DNA of 64,000 nucleotides from Gammaproteobacteria bacterium (lineage in GTDB: Bacteria > Pseudomonadota > Gammaproteobacteria > UBA4575). This document shows positions 10,458-18,313 of this stretch, piece by piece (within the stretch, counting starts at the first letter, position 1; each line of letters begins with the position of its first letter). The notes beneath the pieces were generated by a model. It searched no databases. It saw only the letters and a program-made list of their open reading frames with translations, and was not told the origin of the DNA. The stretch spans positions 744,001 to 808,000 of the forward strand of contig JAWPMW010000001.1 of assembly GCA_033344735.1 (NCBI GenBank). Reading direction: 5' to 3'. The translations under genes and the position numbers were made by a program.

Positions 10458-11033
10458 TTATCCGGTTTTACGCCGTCTATTGACGTGTTGAATATAACCC
10501 AACCTATTTTGGTTAGCATATCGCATAAAACGCAATTTTATTTCTTTGATTGCTACTGTCCTTTCTCGTGCTCTTCCTCCACGAATAGCATCAATCAATG
10601 CTAGTAACTCATATAGCGCAGAATCAACTCGAACAGCATCTGGTACCGAAGGATATAATGGTCTAAATGCAATACCTTGGACTTTGCCATTGTCATCTGG
10701 CCATACTGGCGGATTAGCATCATCACTTATGATTCTGTCACACAGTGGTTTAGCTGCATACGATGTTGGTATTCCTATACATACGTCACCACGTTCAGCA
10801 GCAAACGCATATTTCAAGCCATATACAATGAATTCTTCAAGATTCTTAGCATCTGGCATGATAGTTTCACCTTTATCTATCATCAATCCAGCATTATGGG
10901 CTCTCTTCATAGCCGCATGGATTTCTGAAGAACTCATACTAAGCTCCATGGCTAACCGACTGTACACCCAATTCATATCACCTTGTGCTACAAGCTTGAG
11001 TAAAATCAATACGTCTTGTGGTTTTAAATTCAT
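10458..11033 (-). CDS. Winged-helix DNA-binding protein, unknown regulator
   Basis: A 191-residue cytosolic protein. Residues 1-65 look like a winged helix-turn-helix: NWVYSRLAMELSMSSSEIHAAMKRAHNAGL has the alternating pattern of a MarR/Rrf2-type reader helix. The rest (PLYPSVPDAVRVDSALYELLALIDAIRGG and a basic C-terminus) has no recognised ligand pocket. A 7-5-7 inverted repeat lies 12 bases upstream of the start, which suggests autoregulation. Neighbours are an ETHE1-like enzyme (convergent) and a YdjM-like gene (divergent), either of which may be a target. The fold is fairly sure; the regulon is not known. Confidence 0.65.
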   Translation of the reverse strand: MNLKPQDVLILLKLVAQGDMNWVYSRLAMELSMSSSEIHAAMKRAHNAGLMIDKGETIMPDAKNLEEFIVYGLKYAFAAERGDVCIGIPTSYAAKPLCDRIISDDANPPVWPDDNGKVQGIAFRPLYPSVPDAVRVDSALYELLALIDAIRGGRARERTVAIKEIKLRFMRYANQNRLGYIQHVNRRRKTG

Positions 11034-11044
11034 AAAGTATTCGT

Positions 11045-11063
11045 TGTTCGCGATTAGCGAACA
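11045..11063. promoter_or_regulatory. Inverted repeat, probable operator of the winged-helix gene
   Basis: TGTTCGC and GCGAACA are perfect 7-bp arms separated by GATTA. The element lies between the divergent winged-helix gene (start 11033) and the YdjM-like gene (start 11196), close to the former's ribosome-binding region. Position and symmetry fit binding by a dimeric regulator. Confidence 0.55.
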
Positions 11064-11195
11064 TAATTACCTGAATTTTGGCTAAATAAAACATATGAAC
11101 AGGTCAAATATACAAGAAACCCTACAAGTGGATACATTTTTATAGGAAACTACTCATATCAATAGACTTTAATTCAGCCATTAACATAGTCATAT

Positions 11196-12197
11196 ATGGA
11201 TCCCCTTACTCAAGGCGCGCTTGGTGCAAGCATGTCGCAGTCAATCAGCAAAAAATCTCAAGTTTTAATCGCGGGATTACTAGGGTTTTTATCAGGGATG
11301 TCACCTGATCTGGATGTACTAATACGTTCAGAATCTGATCCACTTTTATTTTTAGAATTTCATAGGCAATTCACACATTCACTAATATTTATTCCTGTTG
11401 GAGGATTAATATGTGCGAGTATTTTTTATTTTATCTTTAGTTGTCGTGTAAAATTAAGTTTCAAACACACATATATCTATTGTACTTTAGGTTACGCTAC
11501 GCACGGCTTACTTGATTCATGTACCAGTTATGGCACTCAGTTATTGTGGCCTTTCACTAATCATCGTTTTTCTTGGGACACAGTATCAATTATCGATCCA
11601 ATCCTGACATTACCGTTACTAATACTCATAATTATTGCTGCAATAAGGAAAAATCCTAAGTTCGCATTTGCAGGCCTTATATGGATGGTTTGTTATCAAT
11701 GCATTGGCTTATACCAGAATCATCGCGCTAGTGAGATTGGTTGGCAATTAGCGAAACAACGAGGACACTCACCTATTAGGCTTGAAGCTAAACCTACATT
11801 AGGAAATTTAATACTCTGGAAAGTTATTTATGAAATTGATGAGGGCTATTATACTGACGGTGTAAGAATTGGATTAAAAAATAAAGTTTTCCCAGGTGAA
11901 TTAACTCCAAAACTAGATGTGCCTATTGATTTTCCGTGGTTAGATAATGATTCACAGCAAGCTGAAGACTTAAAACGATTTACCTGGTTTTCTCAAGGAT
12001 ATGTATCTGTTGATCCTAATAACCCTTTACGAGTAATAGATACACGTTATTCATTATTACCTAATAAAGCAAGCGGTCTATGGAGTATATGGATCACACA
12101 AGATGCACTCCCAAATCAACATGCGGTATATCGAATGGATCGTGATATAGATCCAGATAGCAAAAAATTATTTTTTGATATGTTATTTGATAGATAA
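11196..12197 (+). CDS. YdjM-like membrane-bound metal-dependent hydrolase
   Basis: A 333-residue inner-membrane protein of the YdjM/DUF457 family. The N-terminus MDPLTQGALGAS and the motif GMSPDLDVL with FHRQFTHSL (about 35-61) carry the family's conserved Asp and His residues, proposed to bind metal. HGLLDSCTSYGTQLLWPF is another family hallmark. Four to five hydrophobic segments lie in the first 170 residues, and a soluble C-terminal half follows. In E. coli ydjM is SOS-induced; no clear LexA box was recognised here. The next gene starts 1 base after the stop, indicating one transcript. Biochemical function of the family is unknown. Confidence 0.75.
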   Translation: MDPLTQGALGASMSQSISKKSQVLIAGLLGFLSGMSPDLDVLIRSESDPLLFLEFHRQFTHSLIFIPVGGLICASIFYFIFSCRVKLSFKHTYIYCTLGYATHGLLDSCTSYGTQLLWPFTNHRFSWDTVSIIDPILTLPLLILIIIAAIRKNPKFAFAGLIWMVCYQCIGLYQNHRASEIGWQLAKQRGHSPIRLEAKPTLGNLILWKVIYEIDEGYYTDGVRIGLKNKVFPGELTPKLDVPIDFPWLDNDSQQAEDLKRFTWFSQGYVSVDPNNPLRVIDTRYSLLPNKASGLWSIWITQDALPNQHAVYRMDRDIDPDSKKLFFDMLFDR

Positions 12198-12198
12198 A

Positions 12199-12948
12199 AT
12201 GTCAGACACACTAGTTATCCAATCTCATCGTGAACCATTGCCATATTCTTGGATAGAAGCATGCTTGTCTTCTGTGAAGTCTTGGGCTGATTTAAATAAT
12301 TATCATTATGAATATATTGGTGATGAGTTATTCGACTACATTCCACAAAAATTACTAAGCAAAACACAAAACCAAATTGTTATTGCCACAGATCTAGCAA
12401 GATTAAAATTACTACAAAGCAAGTTAGCAAAGCAATACAAAGTAGTAATATGGTGCGATGCAGATTTCTTAATATTTTCACCAGAAAAATTTCATTTGCC
12501 TGAATCTTCCTATTCTCTAGGACGTGAAGTATGGATACAGATAGATGCAAAAAATTCAAATAAGTTAGTTTCTAAAACAAAAGTGCATAATGCATTTATG
12601 ATGTTTCGTAATACCAATAATTTCCTAGATTTTTATTCTGAAACGGCAGAACGTTTACTAAATCTAAACAGTGGAAGCATACCTCCGCAATTTATTGGTC
12701 CTAAATTGTTATCGGCAATACACAATATAGCCTATTGTCATGTACTAGAAACTGCTGGAATGATAAGCCCAGTTGTAATCAAGGATATTGCTAACGATGG
12801 CGGTGCTGCTTTAAAGTTATTTCAGAGCAAATCAATTAAAAAAATTGCTGCCGCAAACTTATGTAGTTCATTATATAAACGGGGTGAAGTATCAGAAAAT
12901 GAAATAGAGCAATGCATTCAAAAAATATCTAAATGCATTGCTTCCTAA
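12199..12948 (+). CDS. Putative glycosyltransferase-like protein with a DxD motif
   Basis: A 249-residue soluble protein. The chosen ATG at 12199 directly follows the upstream stop; an ATG at 12175 inside that gene is less likely. The sequence CDADFLIF near residues 97-104, preceded by hydrophobic strand KVVIW, is laid out like the DxD nucleotide-sugar site of GT-A glycosyltransferases, with N-terminal VIQSHREPLPYSWIEACLSSVKSWA like a start-of-fold segment. No specific family is recognised. It is probably co-transcribed with the YdjM-like gene. A role in surface polysaccharide synthesis is only a guess. Confidence 0.45.
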   Translation: MSDTLVIQSHREPLPYSWIEACLSSVKSWADLNNYHYEYIGDELFDYIPQKLLSKTQNQIVIATDLARLKLLQSKLAKQYKVVIWCDADFLIFSPEKFHLPESSYSLGREVWIQIDAKNSNKLVSKTKVHNAFMMFRNTNNFLDFYSETAERLLNLNSGSIPPQFIGPKLLSAIHNIAYCHVLETAGMISPVVIKDIANDGGAALKLFQSKSIKKIAAANLCSSLYKRGEVSENEIEQCIQKISKCIAS

Positions 12949-12968
12949 AGACTTGTGACTTTAAAATA

Positions 12969-13520
12969 TTATTTTAGAAATTTACTCATCAAGTCATCGA
13001 CCACACTACCATCACCATCCTGATCTAGAAATGACGTCAACATACTTTCCAGTCCAGATGATTGCCTAGATTGTCCGCCACTCAGTAATGCACCCAGTAC
13101 ACCGCCAGACCCGGATTGTTTGCTCATGCCCCCCATTACCATTGTTGCTACGATGGGTAACATTTTTTTTAATATACTTGAATCTATACCAGTATTTTGA
13201 GCAGCATGACCCGCAACTCGACGACTGACATCTTTACTGCCGAGTAAATGACCAAGAATTGCATTACCCTCTGAAGCAGTTGATGCATTACCCAACTGAG
13301 ATGGATTATCTAAGTATTGGCTATGGCTACCAGAATTAAGCGCTGAGATTAATGAATCTAATCCCCCTTGTTGCACATTTTTTTTAACTCCACCAGCAAG
13401 TGCAGGGATTAATTGCGCCAGCGCAGAATTTGCTTGATTCTTATCAAGGCCAAATTGATTAGCTAGCTGTTCTACTCCACCACCATTTTGAGATTCTAAA
13501 ATCGTTTTTAACAAGTCCAT
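12969..13520 (-). CDS. DUF937-family protein
   Basis: A 183-residue protein rich in Gly, Ser, Ala and Gln and lacking a signal peptide. It shows the DUF937 layout: N-terminal FGLDKNQANSALAQLIPALAGGV, then NAILGHLLG and ILKKMLPIVATMVMGGM. Near the C-terminus, DQDGDGSVVDDLM has the spacing of an EF-hand/dockerin calcium loop. The gene is 10 bases downstream of kbp on the same strand, so the two likely form an operon. DUF937 proteins have no established biochemical role. Confidence 0.75.
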   Translation of the reverse strand: MDLLKTILESQNGGGVEQLANQFGLDKNQANSALAQLIPALAGGVKKNVQQGGLDSLISALNSGSHSQYLDNPSQLGNASTASEGNAILGHLLGSKDVSRRVAGHAAQNTGIDSSILKKMLPIVATMVMGGMSKQSGSGGVLGALLSGGQSRQSSGLESMLTSFLDQDGDGSVVDDLMSKFLK

Positions 13521-13530
13521 TATTTAATCC

Positions 13531-14013
13531 TTATAAGGGGATTCGAATTTTTTGCCCAGGATAAATTTTATCTGGGTCTTCTATCACTTCTCTATTCGCT
13601 TCGAATATCTTAGGATAATCCATCGCGTTGCCATAATAATGTTTAGCAATTTTACTCAAAGAATCACCTGAAACAATTGTATAGTACTCTACCTTGAGAC
13701 CATCATCAGGTAAAAGCTGATTATCTCCAGCTGAACTCATCGGTGTTACTTGACCATTCTGAACAACCTTTAAGCCTTTAGTATAAACATCTATAACACC
13801 TTTAACATTTCCAGCCATAAGTACAGCTTTTTGAAAAGCTTCTCCAGAATCACAATCTCCACATAAACCAACTATGCCATTCTCAAAAGTAACTTCTAAG
13901 TTACTGACGCCAGGGTTGTTACCTTCTATGTAAGTTTTAATTTCTTCTGCAGCTTCTTCATCTTTATTAAAAATTTTTCTACCTATATCTTTAACAAATC
14001 CAAATAAACTCAT
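13531..14013 (-). CDS. kbp: Potassium-binding protein Kbp (YgaU): BON plus LysM
   Basis: A 160-residue protein matching E. coli Kbp (149). The N-terminus is MSLFGFVKDIGRKIFNK, a BON domain lies at about 25-85 (EEIKTYIEGNNPGVSNLEVTF to VIDVY), and a C-terminal LysM domain lies at about 110-160 (YYTIVSGDSLSKIAKHYYG and DKIYPGQKIRIPL). Kbp binds K+ in the cytoplasm and changes shape on binding; many copies of the family are osmotically induced. An upstream in-frame start at 14202 is rejected because the ATG at 14013 has GGGAG six bases upstream and aligns with the family. A DUF937 gene follows; an LpxR-like gene is divergent. Confidence 0.88.
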   Translation of the reverse strand: MSLFGFVKDIGRKIFNKDEEAAEEIKTYIEGNNPGVSNLEVTFENGIVGLCGDCDSGEAFQKAVLMAGNVKGVIDVYTKGLKVVQNGQVTPMSSAGDNQLLPDDGLKVEYYTIVSGDSLSKIAKHYYGNAMDYPKIFEANREVIEDPDKIYPGQKIRIPL

Positions 14014-14131
14014 AATTTTCTCCCAACATGAAATGTTCTTATTATTTGGTATTACCCCTATAACAATATGATTATAAAATCTTATTATTATGCTTTTATT
14101 ATATAGCTCCAATTTGGTATATGCTATATGT

Positions 14132-15124
14132 ATGGCTAGAGTGATCGTGTTTATATTTATACTATCTTTCCCGGGACAAGCGATACTGGCGCAAGATTGC
14201 AAAAGTCATGAAGCAGCCTTAATTATTGAAAATGATAGCACCCTAACTCTGGGTGGCGGGACAGATCGTTACTATTCAAATGGCTTTGAAGCTTTTTTTA
14301 AATGTCATACCAGCCCAGACAACAAAAAGTCCCAATCAAATTTAGCTTTTCGCTCTTTGAATTGGTTTGGAAACAAATCAGATTTTATAAGAACCTCTAA
14401 AGGACTCAGACTTGGACAAAAAATATACACGAGCTCCGATCTAACACTTGCACCCAATGAAATTGACACTAGCAGAGATAGACCTTACGCAGGATGGACC
14501 TATGCAAGCTTCTTTCATGAAGCAGAAACATTGCATGATAGATACTTAAAACATGAATTTAGCATAGGTTGTGTAGGACCTTGTTCACAAGCAGAAAACA
14601 TGCAAACTGAATGGCATGAATTTTTTGGTTTTGTACGTCCAGAAGGTTGGGACTTACAAATAAAAAATCAAGTTGCCATACAATACTTCCTGGAATATAA
14701 AACTAATCGCTATGAAGTATTTCCACATATCTCTTTACATCCAAGATACAAAGTATCATTAGGCACCGTCTTTAATGATTTATCTTTTGGTGGGGAGTTT
14801 ATTATTGGCGATAAAAGTAATGAACAATTAAATAAACCAGATCATAAGTATAAAAAATGGGGATGGCAGTTCTTCTTGCACAACGATATCAAACTCGTTG
14901 CTTTTAATGGCACATTAGAAGGTTCAATGTTCAATAATAATAGTCCACATACAGTAAACCCATCAAGGGTAATACTTGAGAATGGATTAGGTGTTAGATT
15001 GAATCTCAACAATCAATATTCATTTGAGTATCGTTTCATAGGAAGAAGCACAGAAAATGAAGAACAAGACTGGAAGTTTTGGGACCATAAATATGGCAGT
15101 TTTGAATTTGGATTCGGGTTTTAG
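14132..15124 (+). CDS. LpxR-like outer-membrane lipid A 3'-O-deacylase family protein
   Basis: Predicted outer-membrane beta-barrel of 330 residues with signal peptide MARVIVFIFILSFPGQAILA. Family signatures are IENDSTLT--TDRYYSNG, where the Asn/Asp residues correspond to the metal and catalytic region, RPYAGWTYAS, and a terminal barrel strand ending in Phe (FEFGFGF). LpxR enzymes remove the 3' acyl chains of lipid A in the outer leaflet. The start at 14132 gives a compact signal peptide; an ATG at 14090 would add 14 residues. Activity depends on residues I can only align roughly, so it might be another DUF2219 hydrolase. Confidence 0.75.
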   Translation: MARVIVFIFILSFPGQAILAQDCKSHEAALIIENDSTLTLGGGTDRYYSNGFEAFFKCHTSPDNKKSQSNLAFRSLNWFGNKSDFIRTSKGLRLGQKIYTSSDLTLAPNEIDTSRDRPYAGWTYASFFHEAETLHDRYLKHEFSIGCVGPCSQAENMQTEWHEFFGFVRPEGWDLQIKNQVAIQYFLEYKTNRYEVFPHISLHPRYKVSLGTVFNDLSFGGEFIIGDKSNEQLNKPDHKYKKWGWQFFLHNDIKLVAFNGTLEGSMFNNNSPHTVNPSRVILENGLGVRLNLNNQYSFEYRFIGRSTENEEQDWKFWDHKYGSFEFGFGF

Positions 15125-15258
15125 AAAATCTCCATAATAGATAAAAATAGATAAAAGAATCCAGTACAGTGCAATATTTTCAATATCATTAATTTAAGAA
15201 TAAAATGCTCATGCATAAATGTACTAACTATGAACAGACAGAAGAAATCTAAATACTA

Positions 15259-15861
15259 ATGACAGCAAAGAATATCACTATTGCAAACCCACAAGGTAAA
15301 GCATCACTAGCTGTATTTAGTGATTTACAGTCTTTTGCACCAGTCAATGTACATAAAAAAGATATACCAAGATGGCTGGCAGATTTTTTTACTTCGCTAT
15401 TAGTATTAAGTGCTAAATTCAGTTTTAAGCCAATTACTAATAGAGAATACTACTTGTACCTTGATGGTAGCCATTGGAAATTAAGTTTGATTGAACCAGA
15501 TGCTTGGAAAAATTGCCCTTATATATATTTTGCATCATGTTGTCTTCATGAAGACAAAAGCTGGAGCATTTCTCCACTAGACCAATGGGAAAAAAATGAT
15601 CTGTTACTCAATAGAATCAATGAAATTAAGCAAGAGTTTTACAATACATTAAACAGTGACGAGTCTGTTCACAGCTTACTTCCCTACTATGAATCAACTT
15701 TAAATTACTACCAGCGACTTGCAGCCAATGGATTAGCAAAATCATTAAAACAATCATTAGATTTGCAATTAGGTCTCAAAATAAGTGAAACAACTTGCGG
15801 AAAACAGCTAATTAATCAGACTAAGTTTAATAAACAGTCGTTATTGTATTCAACAAATTAG
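15259..15861 (+). CDS. DUF2452-like uncharacterised protein
   Basis: A 200-residue soluble protein. The opening ANPQGKASLAVFSDL, the segment LVLSAKFSFKPITNREYYLYL and WKLSLIEPDAW resemble the DUF2452 family, including the NPQGKG-type start and a YYLY-WxLSLI core. No catalytic motif or membrane segment is evident. It stands alone between the LpxR-like gene and the alkB region. The family assignment is from memory of the pattern and is moderately sure; the function is unknown. Confidence 0.55.
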   Translation: MTAKNITIANPQGKASLAVFSDLQSFAPVNVHKKDIPRWLADFFTSLLVLSAKFSFKPITNREYYLYLDGSHWKLSLIEPDAWKNCPYIYFASCCLHEDKSWSISPLDQWEKNDLLLNRINEIKQEFYNTLNSDESVHSLLPYYESTLNYYQRLAANGLAKSLKQSLDLQLGLKISETTCGKQLINQTKFNKQSLLYSTN

Positions 15862-15876
15862 ACCTTTAAAGATCAA

Positions 15877-15966
15877 TTAATTTTCATCACTATAAATTTC
15901 AAGCCTTACTGGGTGGAGCTTATCTTTACCATGGCGCACCAAATGTTCATTCAGAAAAAACTGCAC
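15877..15966 (-). CDS. Possible 29-residue small ORF
   Basis: A short minus-strand frame starting at GTG 15966 ends 15 bases after the convergent DUF2452-like gene. Its product has balanced, protein-like composition (opening MQFFLNEHLVRHGKDK, ending EIYSDEN) in a region that is otherwise very AT-rich. There is no clear ribosome-binding site. Frames upstream also look partly coding, so it may be the 3' remnant of a decayed gene. Confidence 0.25.
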   Translation of the reverse strand: MQFFLNEHLVRHGKDKLHPVRLEIYSDEN

Positions 15967-15986
15967 TATCTGTCTATATAAAGTAT

Positions 15987-16016
15987 TATTCGCATATGTA
16001 CAGAATTATGCGAATA
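15987..16016. promoter_or_regulatory. 10-bp inverted repeat upstream of the AlkB/XylM gene
   Basis: TATTCGCATA and TATGCGAATA are perfect 10-bp arms separated by 10 bases, so the arm centres are 20 bp apart, about two helical turns. It lies about 235 bp before the hydroxylase ATG in a gene-poor stretch. The geometry suits a dimeric regulator. Confidence 0.5.
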
Positions 16017-16144
16017 GCTTCAAATACCTGTACATTATTTGTAATTCAAATAATATCTTTATATTATAATTAGTTATATTGTTATATATGGGTATTCTTA
16101 TCCCAATATTCATTTATTTTTCTGCATAATTACAATAATTATAT

Positions 16145-16185
16145 ATTTGTATATAACTTATACATGTACATAATTTGTATATAAC
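16145..16185. repeat. Direct repeats ATTTGTATATAAC before the hydroxylase gene
   Basis: The 13-base sequence ATTTGTATATAAC occurs at 16145-16157 and 16173-16185, spaced 28 bp, with TACATGTA between. It lies 66 bp upstream of the ATG, in promoter position. The low-complexity composition makes the meaning uncertain. Confidence 0.4.
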
Positions 16186-16250
16186 ACTGAAAGGTCCTAG
16201 TATTTGTTCCAGTTACATTATCTTGTACATCAACAAAGGAGTTGTAGATC

Positions 16251-17384
16251 ATGAAGAAATTATTAGTTAACACAAGATATTTCATCGCCCCGCTACTAAT
16301 ACTATCAGCGATTTTTGGAGTATTAGCAGGTGGACCTTGGGTCTGGGCAGGTGTGGCACTACTAGGAGTTGGAATAATTGTAGACACATTGACACGAAAA
16401 CAAACACCTGGAGCAGGTTTTGACGACTTAGGAGATACATATGCTATACCTGGATTACAAAATGGCGTTATGTATGGAATGTTAGGTGCATTTGCCATGT
16501 TACAAATTGTACTCGCGTGGCGTGTATGGGAATACGTTAACAACGTACCAATCGGTGAATCAATGTTGCTTGGTTTGTCTATACAAAGCGGTATTACAGG
16601 AACTCAATTGATAGGCGCATGCTTATCAAGCGGAATTTTTGCCGGTATTGGAATCATCTATGGGCATGAGCTCGCTCATACGAAAGGTTTCAGTTTCGTG
16701 ATTGCACGCTGGATGATGGCATTAAGTGGTAAAGCACATTTCTGCTACGCACATGTGTACAACCACCACCTTGAATTAGGTCATAAAGATGATCCTGCAA
16801 CTGCACCTAGAGGTAGAAGCATCTATGCGCACTTACCTCTATCTGGCCTAGGACAGAGTAAATTTCTATTCAATATGGAAAAGCAACGTTTAGATAGATT
16901 AGATAAATCGTTTTTGAGCTGGGAAAATCGTTGGATACGCGGATACATGATGAGTTTACCAACAGTATTACTATTTTGGTTTGCTGGTGGGTGGATCGGT
17001 ATCGCAGCATTAAGTGCACTTTGGTTAATCGCCAACTTTGAGCTAGAGGCGTTAAATTATCTAGAGCACTATGGATTAATTCGTGAGAAAGGTCAACCAA
17101 TCGATTATCGACATAGCTGGGATAATAATACGGCATTCACAAGTTGGTTCTTTATCGAAATTGGTAGACAAGCCGACCACCATGACAGAGGTGAAACTCA
17201 TTTCTGGGAATTGGATGACGTAGGCGCACCAAATTGTGGCCGCGGTTATTTCTCATTATTTGCTCTCACTCTAATACCATCTATATGGCATAAATATATG
17301 GGTGAGCAATTAGATAAATGGGACAAAGAAATGGCTAACGAAGGTGAACTTCAAATTGCAGAAGAATTAAAAGCTGCAGCATAA
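16251..17384 (+). CDS. AlkB/XylM-family membrane di-iron hydroxylase
   Basis: An integral membrane non-haem di-iron monooxygenase of 377 residues with about six hydrophobic segments. Histidine boxes: HELAH at 139-143, HVYNHH at 168-173 with H178, NYLEHYGL at 269-276 and QADHH at 307-311. NYLEHYGLIRE--QPI and NHHLELGHKDDPATAPRG resemble XylM (xylene monooxygenase) as much as alkane hydroxylase AlkB: the second and third boxes differ from AlkB's EHxxGHH and LQRHSDHH. The substrate may be a terminal methyl group on an alkane or aromatic. AGGAG precedes the ATG. No rubredoxin or reductase gene is adjacent. A strong terminator follows. Confidence 0.88.
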   Translation: MKKLLVNTRYFIAPLLILSAIFGVLAGGPWVWAGVALLGVGIIVDTLTRKQTPGAGFDDLGDTYAIPGLQNGVMYGMLGAFAMLQIVLAWRVWEYVNNVPIGESMLLGLSIQSGITGTQLIGACLSSGIFAGIGIIYGHELAHTKGFSFVIARWMMALSGKAHFCYAHVYNHHLELGHKDDPATAPRGRSIYAHLPLSGLGQSKFLFNMEKQRLDRLDKSFLSWENRWIRGYMMSLPTVLLFWFAGGWIGIAALSALWLIANFELEALNYLEHYGLIREKGQPIDYRHSWDNNTAFTSWFFIEIGRQADHHDRGETHFWELDDVGAPNCGRGYFSLFALTLIPSIWHKYMGEQLDKWDKEMANEGELQIAEELKAAA

Positions 17385-17397
17385 AAACTCCTCCACC

Positions 17398-17417
17398 TTG
17401 CACTTTTAACAGTGCAA
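17398..17417 (+). other. Hairpin just after the hydroxylase gene
   Basis: TTGCACT and AGTGCAA form a perfect 7-bp stem with a 6-base loop, 13 bases after the hydroxylase stop. No T-run follows directly. It may protect the 3' end or assist the terminator that follows. Confidence 0.45.
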
Positions 17418-17426
17418 TTACAGTAC

Positions 17427-17455
17427 TCCCCCGGCTATGCTGGGGGACTTTTTTT
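17427..17455 (+). terminator. Rho-independent terminator of the AlkB/XylM gene
   Basis: TCCCCCGGC and GCTGGGGGA form a nine-pair stem (one G-U) with loop TAT, followed by seven T. It reads only on the plus strand: the opposite side has A's where T's are needed. The stop codon of the convergent ychJ-like gene (17435) lies inside the stem-loop. Confidence 0.85.
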
Positions 17456-17836
17456 ATTTACTGCGCTGACATAAAACCATCGACCATTTAAGCGTTGAAA
17501 ATAAGACCTTTCATGTAAATAATTTTCAGAATTTTCTTTACTCACATAGTAAGCTTTAAACTCTACTATACCCTCATCACCCTGCTGACTATAATCAATA
17601 ATATCTAATCTAAGCCACGTATTAGATTTTTCAGAGAGTGCTGCTACGGATAATCCTTCAATCATTTTTGGGTGCCATGTACTTAACAAATACTCACCCA
17701 AACCTCCCAAAGCATAAGCACTATATCTCGATCGCATTAATTGTTTTGGTGTTTTTGCATACTTTTCACCGGAATGCAGTAGTCCGCAACAGCAATCAAG
17801 TAGCTTAGTGCTACCGCATGGGCACAAGTTATCCAT
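17435..17836 (-). CDS. YchJ-family SEC-C zinc-binding protein
   Basis: A 133-residue protein of the YchJ/UPF0225 family. It begins with the SEC-C metal motif CPCGSTKLLDCCCGLLHSG (about 5-23) and the family block MRSRYSAYALGGLGEYLLSTWHP. A YchJ core of about 100 residues (NTWLRLDIIDYSQQGDEGIVEFKAYY) follows. The function is unknown. The E. coli protein has one SEC-C motif at each end, and here only the N-terminal one is visible. The gene ends inside the terminator of the convergent hydroxylase gene. Confidence 0.82.
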   Translation of the reverse strand: MDNLCPCGSTKLLDCCCGLLHSGEKYAKTPKQLMRSRYSAYALGGLGEYLLSTWHPKMIEGLSVAALSEKSNTWLRLDIIDYSQQGDEGIVEFKAYYVSKENSENYLHERSYFQRLNGRWFYVSAVNKKSPPA

Positions 17837-18112
17837 ATTTATTTACATTAAATACATATCACGCTTAATCTATATTTTAGAAAAATTAATATATTACTCT
17901 ACAAGACAATACTTAGAATAGTGAAAATAAAATTTTTTATTATATTAATGTAAGATTTTTATTCGATAGTACTTTAGATAGAATTAAAAACTCAGAAGTA
18001 GATGCACATAAAATCGCGATTGAATAAGATGATATTCGAGCACGCTAATAAGAAATTTTCTTGTTACTCAGGTAGCAATTATATTGGATCTCCTAAATAT
18101 GATTAGACTTTG

Positions 18113-18313
18113 TTATTCATCGTTATGTTTAAAATATTCGGCAAATTGAGCATCTGAAATAAATTCAGATGTAACGATAATTTTACTGCGCCTATCTACA
18201 TTCTTACGGCGATCACATAAGACTTTTTCACCATCATCATTTTTAAGAGGAAATTCAACGAATTCTCTCTCAAGTCTTCTCTCCTTATGGCGTCTATCCG
18301 CTTTGTAAGTCAT
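18113..18313 (-). CDS. Small DRR-repeat protein, unknown
   Basis: A 66-residue, highly charged cytosolic protein. It has two arginine clusters of similar form (DRRHKERR near 6-13 and DRRKNVDRRSK near 34-44) and an acidic C-terminus. Its ATG overlaps the stop of an upstream 44-residue ORF (ATGA), implying translational coupling. No family is recognised. The paired Arg motifs could contact nucleic acid or a nucleotide, but this is speculation. Confidence 0.5.
   Translation of the reverse strand: MTYKADRRHKERRLEREFVEFPLKNDDGEKVLCDRRKNVDRRSKIIVTSEFISDAQFAEYFKHNDE

Noticed and set aside
10546-11085. Long plus-strand open frame of 179 codons opposite the winged-helix gene
   Set aside because: It is fully antisense to a well-formed gene, has poor protein-like composition and no family match, and its existence follows from codon use on the other strand.
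13540-13560. GGGGATTCGAATTTTTT sequence resembling a tRNA T-loop
   Set aside because: It is the coding end of kbp and no cloverleaf or acceptor stem can be formed around it.
17954-18027. Coding-like fragment ending DRIKNSEVDAHKIAIE before a stop
   Set aside because: No start codon or ribosome-binding site, too short, and in a strongly AT-rich gap. It could be chance.
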